From the NCBI GenBank assembly GCA_015680685.1, contig MNCI01037652.1, positions 211,614 to 275,613 on the forward strand: a DNA stretch of 64,000 nucleotides, read 5' to 3'. Below are positions 10,190 to 21,374 of the stretch, one piece after another. Below the pieces are notes generated by a model that worked only from the letters and a program-made list of their open reading frames with translations, was not told the DNA's origin and ran no database searches. This DNA is from Gnetum montanum. Lineage: Eukaryota; Streptophyta; Gnetopsida; Gnetales; Gnetaceae. Each line of letters opens with the position of its first letter. Position 1 is the stretch's first letter. The translations under genes were made by a program, and so were the position numbers.

Positions 10190-11520
10190 CCATCACAACT
10201 GAGACAAGTGATCAATGACAACATTCTCAGTGCCCTTTCGATCTACCATTGTAAGATCAAATCCCTACAAGATCACCAGCCACCGTATGACATGGGGCCT
10301 CACCATTGGCTTGTCCATTAGGAAGTAGCTGACACTATGATCTGTATGCATAAGCACCTTATATCCAAACACATAATTCTTGAACTTCTCTAGAGAAAAC
10401 ACCATTTTCATCAATTCTTTTTTTTTGTAGTGGTGTAGTTCTATTGTGCACCCACAATGCTTTAGCTAGCACAGTAGATGTAGTATGGATGTTTCTTGTC
10501 ATCTAACTATGTCAGCACAGCTCTAAAGGCATAATTTGATGCATTCGTCATGATATGGAATGGCTTGAACCAGTCAGGTGCTTGTAGGATTGGAGTTTAT
10601 ACAAGCTTCTCTTTTAGTTGTTGGAATGCTTTCTCACATTTTATGATCTAGACGAAGGAAGCATCTTTCTTTCTTAGCCCAACCAACAATTTTACAATCC
10701 TAAAAAAATTCTCTATGAATCACCGCTAGTAGCCAGTATGTCCAAGGAATGATTGAACATCTTTAACTATTTCTAGCTAGTGGATTATTCCTTGGATTAT
10801 TCTTATTTTTACAAGGTCTACCTCAATTCCAACTTGTGAGATTTTGTGCCCCAGTACAATGCCCTCTTGGACTGTGACTTTTCTATCAATTGAGCCACAA
10901 GTTAGTTTCAACACATCATTTCAGCACTTGCTCAAGGTAGTCTAGGGCTTGCTCAAATGTAGCTCCATAAGTGGATAAGTCATCCATGAAGACTTCCATA
11001 CCACTACTAATCTGCTATTGAAAAATGCTTAGGACTAGGTGTTGAAATATGGCAAGAGCATTACATAGACCAAACAATAGCTTGTAATATGCAAAAGTCC
11101 CCCAAGGACTTGTGAATGTTGTCTTTGCTTGGTCTTCTAATGTAATTTGGATTTGGTTATAGCCACTATAACCATCTAGGAAACTATAGTAGCAATGCCC
11201 AAATATTGTGTCGAGTACCTAATCAACAAATGGAAATGGAAAATGATCCTTGAATGTTGCCATATTTAGCAACCTAAAATTGATGCAAACCTACCACTTC
11301 CCACATTTCTTTTGTACAATTACAAGTGGGTTAACTTACTTGCTATTCATAATGGGATAGATTTACCCTACCTTAAGGAGTTTCTCAATTTATTCCTTGA
11401 TGATTTGCTTCAATTTGGGGTTTAACCACCTCTATGGATATCATTTTGGCTTCATGGCCAAGTCCATGTAGATGCGATACTAGGATATCCTAGGATCAAT
11501 CCCTATGAGTTCATGAAATG
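10190..11520 (-). pseudogene. Athila-A reverse transcriptase and RNase H, decayed
   Basis: On the minus strand the RT active site reads VFMDDLST (FMDD codons at 10979-10990), so the catalytic Asp pair is kept. The RNase H tail reads MVDRKGTENVVIDHLSQ (10190-10250), matching the same tail in Athila-B. Stops and frameshifts break the frame throughout. The N-terminal RT block (around 11280-11400) corresponds to the KWVSPLIIVLKKGGKW block of Athila-B. Confidence 0.85.
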
Positions 11521-11749
11521 ACCAAGCAAAAGCTGCTAACCATCTTTCAATTACTTTGAATACCATCTTCTTTTTTCTAGGAGCAAGTTTTGCATTGATT
11601 ATAACTAACTTTTCATTCTTCAAAAATACATATTCCATTCCAACTTGTAACATTTTTAGCTTAAGGGGCTCTTATTTGGATTTTTCAAGAATTTCCAGCT
11701 CTCCCTAGTGAGTATCATCATTTATGTCATTAGAGAGTTGGTGATGAAC

Positions 11750-12370
11750 CTACTCTAGTTCATCCATGCCTATGACATATGCACATGTTAGGCTCTTAGA
11801 TGGTTCCATGAAAAGTGCGCTACTTTTAGAATTAGTAGTCAGCCATTGGGTGTCCTCTTGTTTTGTGGTTGTTGCATACAGACACCTTTGAATTTCTGGT
11901 TTTGCTGCACACTGCTTATATGCAAAGATAGATGCTTGCTTTATGGTCAAAAGTTTCTGCATAGAATTACACCCTATATCACTATATGTGATGCATGGAA
12001 CTCTCTTCTTCTTGATCTTTTCAAATGCATTTTCTTTAGATATCTCTAGGGAAATATCTCTAATGCCCATTCTTGCATCACCGATGCTCAGCCATGCTCT
12101 TGCCATGATAATTGAGAAGTCCCCTTTGTAGTTCTCAACTTTGATTACTAGGAAGTCAATAGGATAATAACATCCACACACAGTGGTCACAATGTCTTCT
12201 ACCAATCCCAATGGAATAGTGATGGGTTGGTTTGTCAATTCCAATCTTATGTTGGTTTTCTTGAGAGGAGGTAGGTTCCAGGCAGTGTACATCTCATGAG
12301 AAATTAGATTAACACCAAAACCTAACTCAAGAAGAGCCTTGCATGCTTAATTCCTAGCAATCTGCAAGTA
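11750..12370 (-). pseudogene. Athila-A aspartic protease
   Basis: An open 180-codon piece (11750-12292) plus upstream sequence encodes a retropepsin-like domain. The active-site block reads KALLELGFGVNLIS (12305-12350), where Athila-B has ALLDSGSNVNLIS, so the catalytic Asp and Ser are changed and the enzyme would be dead. Downstream, ITIPLGLVEDIV and the RAWLS block near the C-terminus match Athila-B and Athila-C. Confidence 0.85.
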
Positions 12371-12549
12371 GGATTGGCTAATTTCCTAGGAAGGTTTCTT
12401 GCATAGATCCAATCAAACATAGTATGAGTGAGCATTATAGTATGGATCCTTTGTAGAGTTTGGTTTGAAGGAGGCTTGAAGGAATTTGATATGGAGGAAG
12501 AGGCAAGAGTAGGGTTGTCAACCATGGGTGTAGGTGAAGGCTTAGGTGG

Positions 12550-14388
12550 ACTATGAGGTTAAAAGAAAGGTCTTTTCTTTGATCAGGAATTTAACCCCTC
12601 CAATTGATGATATGGTTGCAAATTAACAACCCTTGTAGCATTACATTGTTGTAGTTGAGTGGTCAGTTCACCCTACATTGGTGGAGTAGGCAGTAGCTAT
12701 GCAATTAGAGGAGTATGTGCAGGGATAGGAGGAGGATAAGAATAAGAAGTGGTATCCCTTCTTTCATGTAGCGAATGAGCTTGGTAATAATCTAAAAGGT
12801 GGTGGTAAGGCTAAAAATTAGAAATGTAACTAGAGGAGTCATGTGGAGACATGGCTTGCTACACATGGTAACCATATGAATCAGGTTTCTAGTAAGGGTA
12901 CTATTGTCTTGGCAGTGCCAACACCCATGATTGTGGTTACCACCACTGTTGATACTATTTATACAATTGTAGTGGAGCTCCACTTGGATAATATGATTGT
13001 TGCTGGTGAAACTGCCTAAGATTACCTTGAGGATAAGGTAACCTTCTAGATGTTTGCCTTTGTGTAAGTCATGGAGGTAAGGCATACACCCTAGACTCCT
13101 ATAGATGTGACACAACGGGGTAACATCCCTTAGGATGTTCATACTAATAGATGTCACATCCATGATAATCATCTAATTCATTGTCCACAACCTCTTCTAT
13201 TATAGCAATCTTACCCTTACCTTTGTAATATGCATGTTTAGCTTCTTTGCACCTCCTATGCTCACGCTTACTACTTTGTTCTTTGGACTCTTAAGCAATT
13301 TTGAGAATATCTTGGAATTTGTTATTCATTAAGTTCCTTAACTAATCAACCTTGGTTGTAAGTTCAAACTAAAATTTTTGGAGTGGCAAGGTTTTCTTAT
13401 TCACCCCTTCATCAAATATAGAATCATCCTCACTGTCACAAAATCAAACCTCCCTCTTGTAAATGGAAGGATCACAGTTGTACTCTTCTACACTTTCTCT
13501 TTTTCTTAGTTCACATTCCTCTTTAGCTACCTACTCTATTAATCTTTGTATTTAATGCACAGTTAGTTTTGACAATTTCCCTTGTCCATAGACACCAAGG
13601 GTTTTTCTCATTGCATTACAAAGCCCATCTACAATGTGGCAAATTTGAACCAATTGAGAATAACCATGGCTAGGACACTTGTGCATCAAGGCATAGTATC
13701 GGCCAATGGCAGCATCCAAGGGTTCATGTGTTCCTTGTTTTTACCCTTGAGTTTTCTTCCTTAAGTTGGACACTCTAGAGTACATTTGATATTTATCATT
13801 GAACAACTCAAGCATAGAACTCCATCATCTGATAGATTCTAGCTCTAAGGACTAGTACCAGTTTTCTACTTCTTTGATAAGTGTCATGGGGAACAACTTC
13901 AATTTTTGCTACATGTTCTCTATATTATGCAAGGCATATGCATCTTGGAAAGCTTGAAAATGATTCTATGGATCAAAGTTATATCCTCCTTCAAATTGAT
14001 GAATATTGTTCATGTCTAACTATTTGATCTGACTATTCTTTGCATGCCTTGTTGGAATTCTGATTACCTCTATGATGTTAAGCATACTTTAGGTAGCAAA
14101 TACAGGCTCATCGAGGCCTTGATCATGATGTCTATGATGCCCTCTACTACCCCTTCGTTCATGGCAACGTGCCTCTCTTAAATGTCTACATCCTTGATTT
14201 TTTCTTTCTCAATGGTCCCCTCGATCATTTTGGTCCCATTGATCATTTCATTCATTTTAGTTACTTTCATCATGATTTCACCTTCTACTGTTATGGTCAA
14301 AGCTAAAAGAAGAAGATGATGATGAAGGAAAAGAGGAAGGAAAACTAGCATCATCACAACACCTACTGCCACCCCTTCAATGATCATG
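12550..14388 (-). pseudogene. Athila-A gag, 3' part
   Basis: This continues gag after the Tat-E insertion. Just beyond the junction the minus strand encodes a serine-rich tract (SFPSSFPSSSSSSF, about 14310-14350), which Athila-B and Athila-C also have. A cysteine/histidine patch (EHPKGC) near 13100-13150 corresponds to CNVCQYDHPKGCCP in Athila-B and may be the nucleic-acid-binding knuckle. A proline/glutamine/tyrosine-rich stretch follows before the protease. Many stops and frameshifts are present. Confidence 0.75.
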
Positions 14389-14393
14389 ACTAT

Positions 14394-15751
14394 TGAAACA
14401 CCACAAAATTTCAGGTCTTAGCATCGTGACTACAAATATGGCTAAGTGTCAAAATGGTGGCACTTTGCCCATATATTTCCAATTGTTGAGTGTAGTCAGC
14501 TCCAACTACCAAATTTGCAAAATTTTTCTAAATGTTAGAATGCTGGCACTTTCTATAGACTCACATGTCACCCTATTACGCTGCATAGTGTAGCACCATG
14601 TCTACTACAATGTAGCACCCTGTCACGCTACATAGCGTAGCACCATGTCTACTACAGTGTAGCACACTGTCACACTGCATAGCATAGCACCATGTCTACT
14701 GTAGCGTAGCACCCTGTCATGCTATGTAGCATAGCACCATGTCTACTACAACATAGCACCCTGTTACGCTGCGTAGCGTAGCACCATATCTACTACAGCG
14801 TAGCATCCTGTCACATTACATAGTGTAGCACCATGTCTACTACAACATAGCACCTTGTCACATTGCCTAATGTAGCACCATGTCTACTATAGCGTAGCAC
14901 CCTGTCCAGCATTACAGCCAGTGTCCCATGTCCCACACATAACATGAGACAACCATGGTCCCACCTACCGCACTACCACATGGCACCTAATCCACATTTT
15001 GGGCTAACCCTAGTCCTATAAATACCCCTGCATCCTCTTTTAAAAAAGGGGAGGAGGAAGAGGATTGGCATTCATTTCTCACCAATAAGGCAGTTGGCAC
15101 TTCCATTTTTGCATTTGGCACTTTGGCATCTTGGCACTTAGCTCCATGGGTGAACAAAATCCAAAGCACACTACACTGGTGGAGAGGCACAACTACATCG
15201 CATGGTACACTACATCCCAATTGTAGCCCTGTAGAACATCACATGGTACATCGTGGCTATCAACTCGGTAGGCACAGTCCAACACAGTGAGCACCAAACT
15301 TCATAGCCTAACACCATCAAGGTTGTGACTACACTCTCACTGTGCCTATTGTACACTATGTATCCCTTTTTGAATCAACTACGCTCCCTCTTTTGGGGTG
15401 GTGTACTACTGTTGTCAAACTCTATTGCATTTCTCAAGCATTTATCTTTGGTATTTAGCGTAACACTTGTATTTTCTCACTTTTTCCATACATGTTTGCA
15501 TGTTCACGTCACTATTCTCAGGCTAGGACACCCTGCTACACTCTAGCTTTCCTAGACCCAATGTCTGCACATAATGTAGTATAAACTCTTCTTACACATG
15601 ATCATTTTAACATAGTCCTTGTTTGATCAACAAGACTATTCAGGGCACCCTATTTCCGTTTTCTCCAACACAACCCTTGCATAGATTCGGGGTTAGGCTG
15701 TATGCCCATGGACCTCTCGGTGTTCCATCCACTGACTTTTTGGATATCACA
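14394..15751 (+). repeat. Tat-E 5' LTR
   Basis: It is 1,358 bp and matches 21375-22697. It contains seven tandem 47-bp units (14578-14910), a TATA box (CCTATAAATACC, 15015-15026) and a CA end at 15750-15751. Confidence 0.93.
14578..14910 (+). repeat. 47-bp tandem repeat in U3 of the Tat-E 5' LTR (about 7 units)
   Basis: The unit contains gtagcaccatgtctacta and a second half with gcgtagcaccctgtcacg. The block accatgtctact recurs seven times about 47 bp apart (one copy reads accatatctact). Variation between units is mostly C/T and G/A. The array ends about 100 bp upstream of the TATA box, as enhancer-like repeats often do. Confidence 0.9.
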
Positions 15752-15756
15752 TTTTT

Positions 15757-15774
15757 TGGCACTAGAAGGAGGGC
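15757..15774 (+). other. Tat-E primer binding site (candidate)
   Basis: TGGCACTAGAAGGAGGGC begins 5 bp after the LTR. The TGG start fits the CCA end of a tRNA. It is not the Met type, and I cannot name the tRNA. Confidence 0.55.
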
Positions 15775-16190
15775 TTGATCATTTCTGTCTACATTTTTTG
15801 ATTAGCACTTACTCAAAAATCTGGATGTTCTAGAGAGCGTAACAAGTTCTCAAAGTGTAGCAAGCTCTAGTGTAGCAAGAATGACAAGCTATAGCATAGT
15901 AATCTCTAGCGTAGCAAGTGTAGTTGGCTCTAGCATAGCGAGTGTGATAGGCTATAGCATCGCAAGCTCTAGCAAGCTCCAACGCAGCGAGTGTACCAAG
16001 CTATAGCATAGTGAGTGTAGCACTAGAGTTGGCCATTTTTAGCAGTTTTCATACTTAACATTTTTACACTTAGCCATTTTTATACATTTTTATACTTAAC
16101 CACTTTTCTGCTACCAACAGACTTAGTCATTTTTTTGTAGTTTTCAGAATTAGCCATTTTTTGCAAACAGAAACTCTCACAACTCAATCT
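15775..16190 (+). other. Tat-E 5' leader with two kinds of short repeats
   Basis: Positions 15835-16020 hold about eight loose repeats of the type agctctagcgtagcaag, sharing the gcgtagca core with the 47-bp U3 units. Positions 16025-16165 hold four to five loose repeats of the type acttagccattttt. No coding sequence is seen. Confidence 0.65.
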
Positions 16191-19100
16191 ATGAATATGA
16201 ATCCAAATCAACCTTCCACATTAGTGTCTAACACATTTGATACTACAATCCAACCAAAGCATGTTGCACTAAGCCATGAACAATACAATTTTGTCTGTGC
16301 CAAAATCCAAGCATGATTACCAGTGGATTACCTTGATTTGGAGGCAAAACAGGACTATGCACTAGTCCATCGGAATGGATGGGAGTACAACCCCTCCTTA
16401 TTTGACATAATTCCACTCATGGAGTCCTACCACCAGTTGTTGTCCCAACTCATCCGTGCAAACAAGCATGATACAAGGACAACCTATGAGGAAGCCTCAC
16501 AGAAGGAAGAAGATGAGTTTGAGGCCCACTCTGAGCACGAGAGCCCCCTCTACATGGTCTTCCAATGACCACTCCCTAGTACAGCCCCTCCTTAGTTTGG
16601 TCCATCAATCCTCCCTAAGATGGTAACCATGCCAATTCAGCCTTCCTCGCAAGCAAGTAATGCATTTTACCAACACTATGCTCATGCAGGGGCCACCTCT
16701 TAGCCCTAAACAAATCAGACATCCTACATCCTACCTACCTCATCAGCATTTGTGGTGACTATTAGACCCACTCATGTGTGGCCTACTTCGATCACCACAC
16801 CCATCGCTTAGTCAACACATCAACAATCATCTGCTATGATGTTAAACTGGCAATGACCATCTACTATGATGTTAAACTGGCAATGCCCGTCCACTACGAT
16901 GTTAAACTGGCAAACTTCACAACCAACAATTCTACCCTATGCTATGCAACCAACACAAGCCTAGCCAATGCAACCAGCTAGCACATCCTCAAGCTTGGAT
17001 CAAGCATTCCAGCTAATCCAAAGCTTGACAGAGGAGATCAACCAACTCAAGGCTACCTCCTCTGACACCATCAAGGTGGTGGACTTTTATCAGGATGATC
17101 CCATAAGTCCTATAGTACCACCTCTAACTCTTCCAATTGGGGTCCAGCTACCACAATTCATCAAGTACAATGGTGAAGGGAATCCCAATGCACACTTGGT
17201 CACATTTTGATCTGAGCGCCTACTTCTTTAAGCTTGGCCACATACCATCATGCACATGTTCCCCATGTCACTCATTGGCAAGGCCTTAGACTGGTATCAC
17301 ATGCTACCCAAGGCCTCAATATCCTCTTTGGAGGATCTCATAAGATAGTTTGTGACACGCTTCAGGTACAACCAAAAGCCTGAAGCAACCCTCTACCAGC
17401 TCATGCAGGTTAAGTAGAGGCCTCTAGAACCCATGCCAAAATTCCTCCAATGTTGGAATGCTACATTGAGTGAAATGCATGAACCCCTAGTAGAGACACA
17501 TCTACTAGCCATCTTCAAAGGTGTAGTGAATGACTTCATCAAGTCTAAATTATATTATCTAGCCCCCAAGTCTCCTAGCCAAGTCTTTGCCCAAGAAAAA
17601 AGCATATAGGAAGCAACGCAAGCTAGCAACAACCTAGCTTATGTGGCCTATAGAAACCAACATGCTCACAAGAAAAACACAATAGTAGCAACAGTGGCTG
17701 CAAGCAAAAAAGCAACCAATTGGAGCCCAATAGCTAAGCAGCCCCAGGCCCTAGTTGAAAAAATTGCCAACTCTAGTTCCAACTCACCTACATCGGTAAG
17801 GGCCACCCCAAGGTCCAACTTTTAGTGCAAGGACTGCTCAAAGTATACACCACTACCAATGGAACCCTCTGAACTACTAGAGCAACTCTTGAAAGCTATC
17901 CAAATCCAACACAAACATGTATCGATGATTACTCGCCAAAAACCTAATAGATACTATGAACTACTAAGGAACCCCACATTAGCGGTACCAAATGAGCGCC
18001 CGGTCCCATAACATTTTAAATTGGACCAATATTGTCATTACCATCAATTAGCTAGTCATAGTACATACAACTGTCATGCTTTGCAGGATGACCTATAGAG
18101 AATGATAGAACAAGGCCAACTAGTGATCGACATGGCAAGCCAATCCAACACAGACGATGCCTCTTATGTCATAAACTCCATTAGCATAGGTGACAAGCCC
18201 AAACCTATGCAACAAACTTTTGTGATTCATGTGCCTCCTAACAAGGCAAAGGTCCCTAGAGCCTCCACAAGCAAGAGGCCTCCCCTTGTTATCAAAGTGC
18301 CACCTTGAGCACCCACAACACCCTTTGTGGTCAAGGTCCCATAGCAATCATCTGCTAAGACATTAAACTGGCATGATGCAGCAACAACAACCCCCCCCCC
18401 ACCTTTTGTTATCAAGGTGCCACAATGAGTTAGTCACACAACAACACCTACAAAAACTCCTAAACTACCCTTTGTCATAAGGGTCCCACAACATGATGGC
18501 CCCTCGCCTACCCAAATCCCAACAGTGGATAATGTCTCAATATCTTTGCCCTTGAGGGTCAACCCCACTAGCAACCTAGGTAGGCCCACCAAATGGCAAT
18601 GCAAGAGGAAAAATGAGCACCTCGCAACCCCCATGGCCAAAGCAAAGCCCACAACTAGCAAGCAACAACCAAACACTAGGACCCCTACCCCCAAGAAAGC
18701 CAAGTAGACCACGCCCAATTCCCCTATGTGAGAGATCTATCTCTCAAGCCACGTGGAGGAAGTCAAGCCCAACACAACGGCTAACGACAAGGACTTCATA
18801 GCTACACTAACCTAGGTGAAACAAATGCTCAAGAAAAAGAACACAAAATTGAGGTTGTACAACCTATTCATGACTTCATCTACTCACTGCCAAGAATTGG
18901 CCCAAATCTTGGCATCCATTCCTATCACAAAGGACATCCCTACAGATGAAGCATCCATACATGAAATGATATTGCCCCCTACACCACAGGAATTGGGTTC
19001 AACATCTCTAGCCTTTCATGATGATGTAGTCAAAATCAACCCTAAACAAGGGAAGGTCACTACAACTCCATTATCCATTAGCATACATGTTGGATAGTGC

Positions 19101-19632
19101 ACCATCCATAGAGTCCATGTCGATGATGGTGCAGCAACAGACGTAGTCCTGTACTCCATCATCGATAAGCTAGGCCTAGTAGATGAAATCAAGCCAACCA
19201 AAATTGAGTGTCTAAAATCCTTCAACAGATCATGTGTCACTATCAAGGGTACAATTAACCTAGCCTTCGTGGCAAGAGAGCAATTCCCCACCAACACAAA
19301 TTTCACTATCATAGAGGAGATGCCAGGTTTCAACATGATTCTAGGCAAGCCTTGGCTACCCAACTAAGGGTCATATCCTCTCCCATCCATCAAGAAATCC
19401 ACCTTCCATATGAAGGTAGTCAAGTCATCATCCATGGTGATAATGCTTCCTCTTTAACTATCCATGACATATACATGGCACAAGTTTTGGAAGAGGAGTT
19501 TCTTGGTGGTACACCTATGACAACCAACGCAATGCCTAAGGCTAACATAACCAAATGAGCAGTTAAAGCTAATAGCCTCCCAGAGGATCCTAAGCCTTGC
19601 ATGCCCCCCAATCCACACTTGATTAGGAAGTG
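16191..19632 (+). pseudogene. Tat-E gag-protease, one frame with nonsense decay
   Basis: From the ATG at 16191 a single frame can be followed to about 19360 with stops but no frameshift. It then shifts once and continues to about 19630. Gag domain motifs include MFPMSLIGKALDWYHMLP (about 17259-17312) and a DQYCHYHQLASHSTYNC knuckle-like motif (about 18024-18075). Five FVIxVP-type repeats lie at 18217-18490. The protease active site reads VDDGAATDV (about 19120-19146), with FNMILGKPWL near its end. Several stops fit CGA to TGA or CAA/CAG/TGG to TAA/TAG. The product would be the capsid precursor and its processing enzyme. Confidence 0.85.
16823..16911 (+). repeat. Three in-frame 30-bp repeats in Tat-E gag
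   Basis: The block tatgatgttaaactggca occurs three times at 30-bp spacing and encodes the peptide repeat MMLNWQ with PST between copies. Related copies occur at about 18351-18375 (still in the same frame) and, non-coding, at 20073-20325. Confidence 0.85.
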
Positions 19633-21374
19633 ACTATGTCATCAATACTTTTCCTTGGCCAAAAACACATTAAGCACTAGCTCACCCTTTGCCTCCATTG
19701 GCCATGCATTTTTGATTTTTTCTTGGGTTGCATTTGTTCATGCATTTACATTTTACCTACTTGCCTAGTTTACACACAGCTTCATTTTTTTTCACACATT
19801 TCTACTTTTTTTATGCAACCAGCCACTTAGCATATGCATTGCATTTGAAAAACATAAAAAACATGGCCCAAAAAGGCCTTAAACTAACCCTTGGCCTGGA
19901 ATGGCCTAAAACTATTACTTTTTGCACTGCTTTCTTTTCATTCGCACATTTCAACTCTATTTGCAACATTTGCCACTTGATATTATTTTTCTAGTTTATT
20001 TTTGCAAGATCTTGCAGGCACACAACATGACTACATATGCAGCATTACACATTACACAAGCAAGGTAAGCACTAGTCTACTATTACTATAAACTGGCATA
20101 GATAGTCCGCTATGACTATAAACTGGCATAGATCATCCTTGGGTCATGACGTTAAACTAGCATAACAACTTGTCCTTGGGTCATGATGTTAAATTGGCAC
20201 AACATCCATTGCCTACTACGACATTAAACTAGCATCCAATAGTTTTCTAGGACTATAAACTAGCACATCACAGTTTGCTAGGACCTTAAACTGTGTTCAC
20301 AATCTACCAGGACTTTAAACTGGCATGTGTTGATATTTTGGAGAACTTGCCATTAGTGTAGCCTTCAGAGGACTTGCAACATCATCACCCCGACACTTTC
20401 ATTGGCTTCCTAAGCACTTGCAACTGATACAACATTTGGCACATTTACAACATCTTTGCATCTAGCACATGTAGCATCTCCACATTAGGCATTTACACTT
20501 TCATTTCATGTTGTGTGGTTTTTTGATCTTCTCAAAGTTATATTTACAGGACAAAGCCTCAGAGGTGGTTGTGCAGAGATGCATCTCATTATAGCAGCAA
20601 GTTACCACATTGCTCCAATATGCATGATTGGACTAGTTAAGCCACTCAAAAGTGCACATCCCCCTCATCCTTATTATATCCCATGCATATCCACTCTGTC
20701 ATCCCATATCCTCTCATCTCCCACATACCCATGATTACACATCCCTCATATGCATACACACTATGATGCATATGGCATTATCTTCACATCAACTATAGAA
20801 CCTATCGTTGATGTAACATAACTCATCCTGTGGGGAGCCTCTATTGCATGGTCAAAGCCTAGGTGGATGTAACACGAATCATCCTTGGGAAACAAATCCC
20901 ATCTTCTTGGTGTCCAACTTGTAGCTAACATTTAGTAGTAAGTTGAACCCAAAGAATGTTTGCCTCACAAAAAAAATAGTGGGGAAAAGCATATACCCAA
21001 GCAAATTGATAATGCTATAGCTTCACAATTGGCCTAGCCTTGGATTGACTTTGATGCTCTTATAAGCACTTTGATGAGAGGTCAACATTTCAGGGGCGAA
21101 CCACTTCATGTCATGGTCTTTGTCAGCCATGCTGAATGCGCATCTTACACCATGATCATTTCATTCCCATAGTTCAAATTTCATCTCTCTAGCATTGCAT
21201 ATACCCCTTTTTCCCTTAGCATAACCTTATTCCCATATCACTCTTGAGCATGGTAAAATAACATCTGATCTTGTGTCGATGAGTGATGTTGGTGACATGT
21301 TTACTATGGTGTTTTGCAATTCTTTGTCGACGTCTCTTAGGCCACTCCTCCAGATGTCAACAAAGAGGGGCCAT
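19633..21374 (+). other. Tat-E non-coding tail with repeats and polypurine tract
   Basis: No coding homology is seen. Positions 20073-20325 contain about eight spaced copies of a motif like ctatgactataaactggca at roughly 30-35 bp intervals, related to the gag repeats. The tail ends in a purine-rich tract, CAACAAAGAGGGG (about 21359-21370), directly before the 3' LTR. RT, RNase H and integrase would normally lie between the protease and this point. Confidence 0.75.

Noticed and set aside
12792-13172. 126-codon minus-strand frame
   Set aside because: It covers the Athila-A gag knuckle region in a different frame from the matching motif, so it is a by-product of the real gag.
14578-14910. 47-bp repeats as a CRISPR array
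   Set aside because: The units are directly adjacent without unique spacers, lie in an LTR and recur in its partner LTR. The window is plant-like.
18120-19363. Several minus-strand open frames (for example 18434-18718 and 19016-19363)
   Set aside because: They are opposite the Tat-E gag-protease frame, whose motifs are clear on the plus strand.
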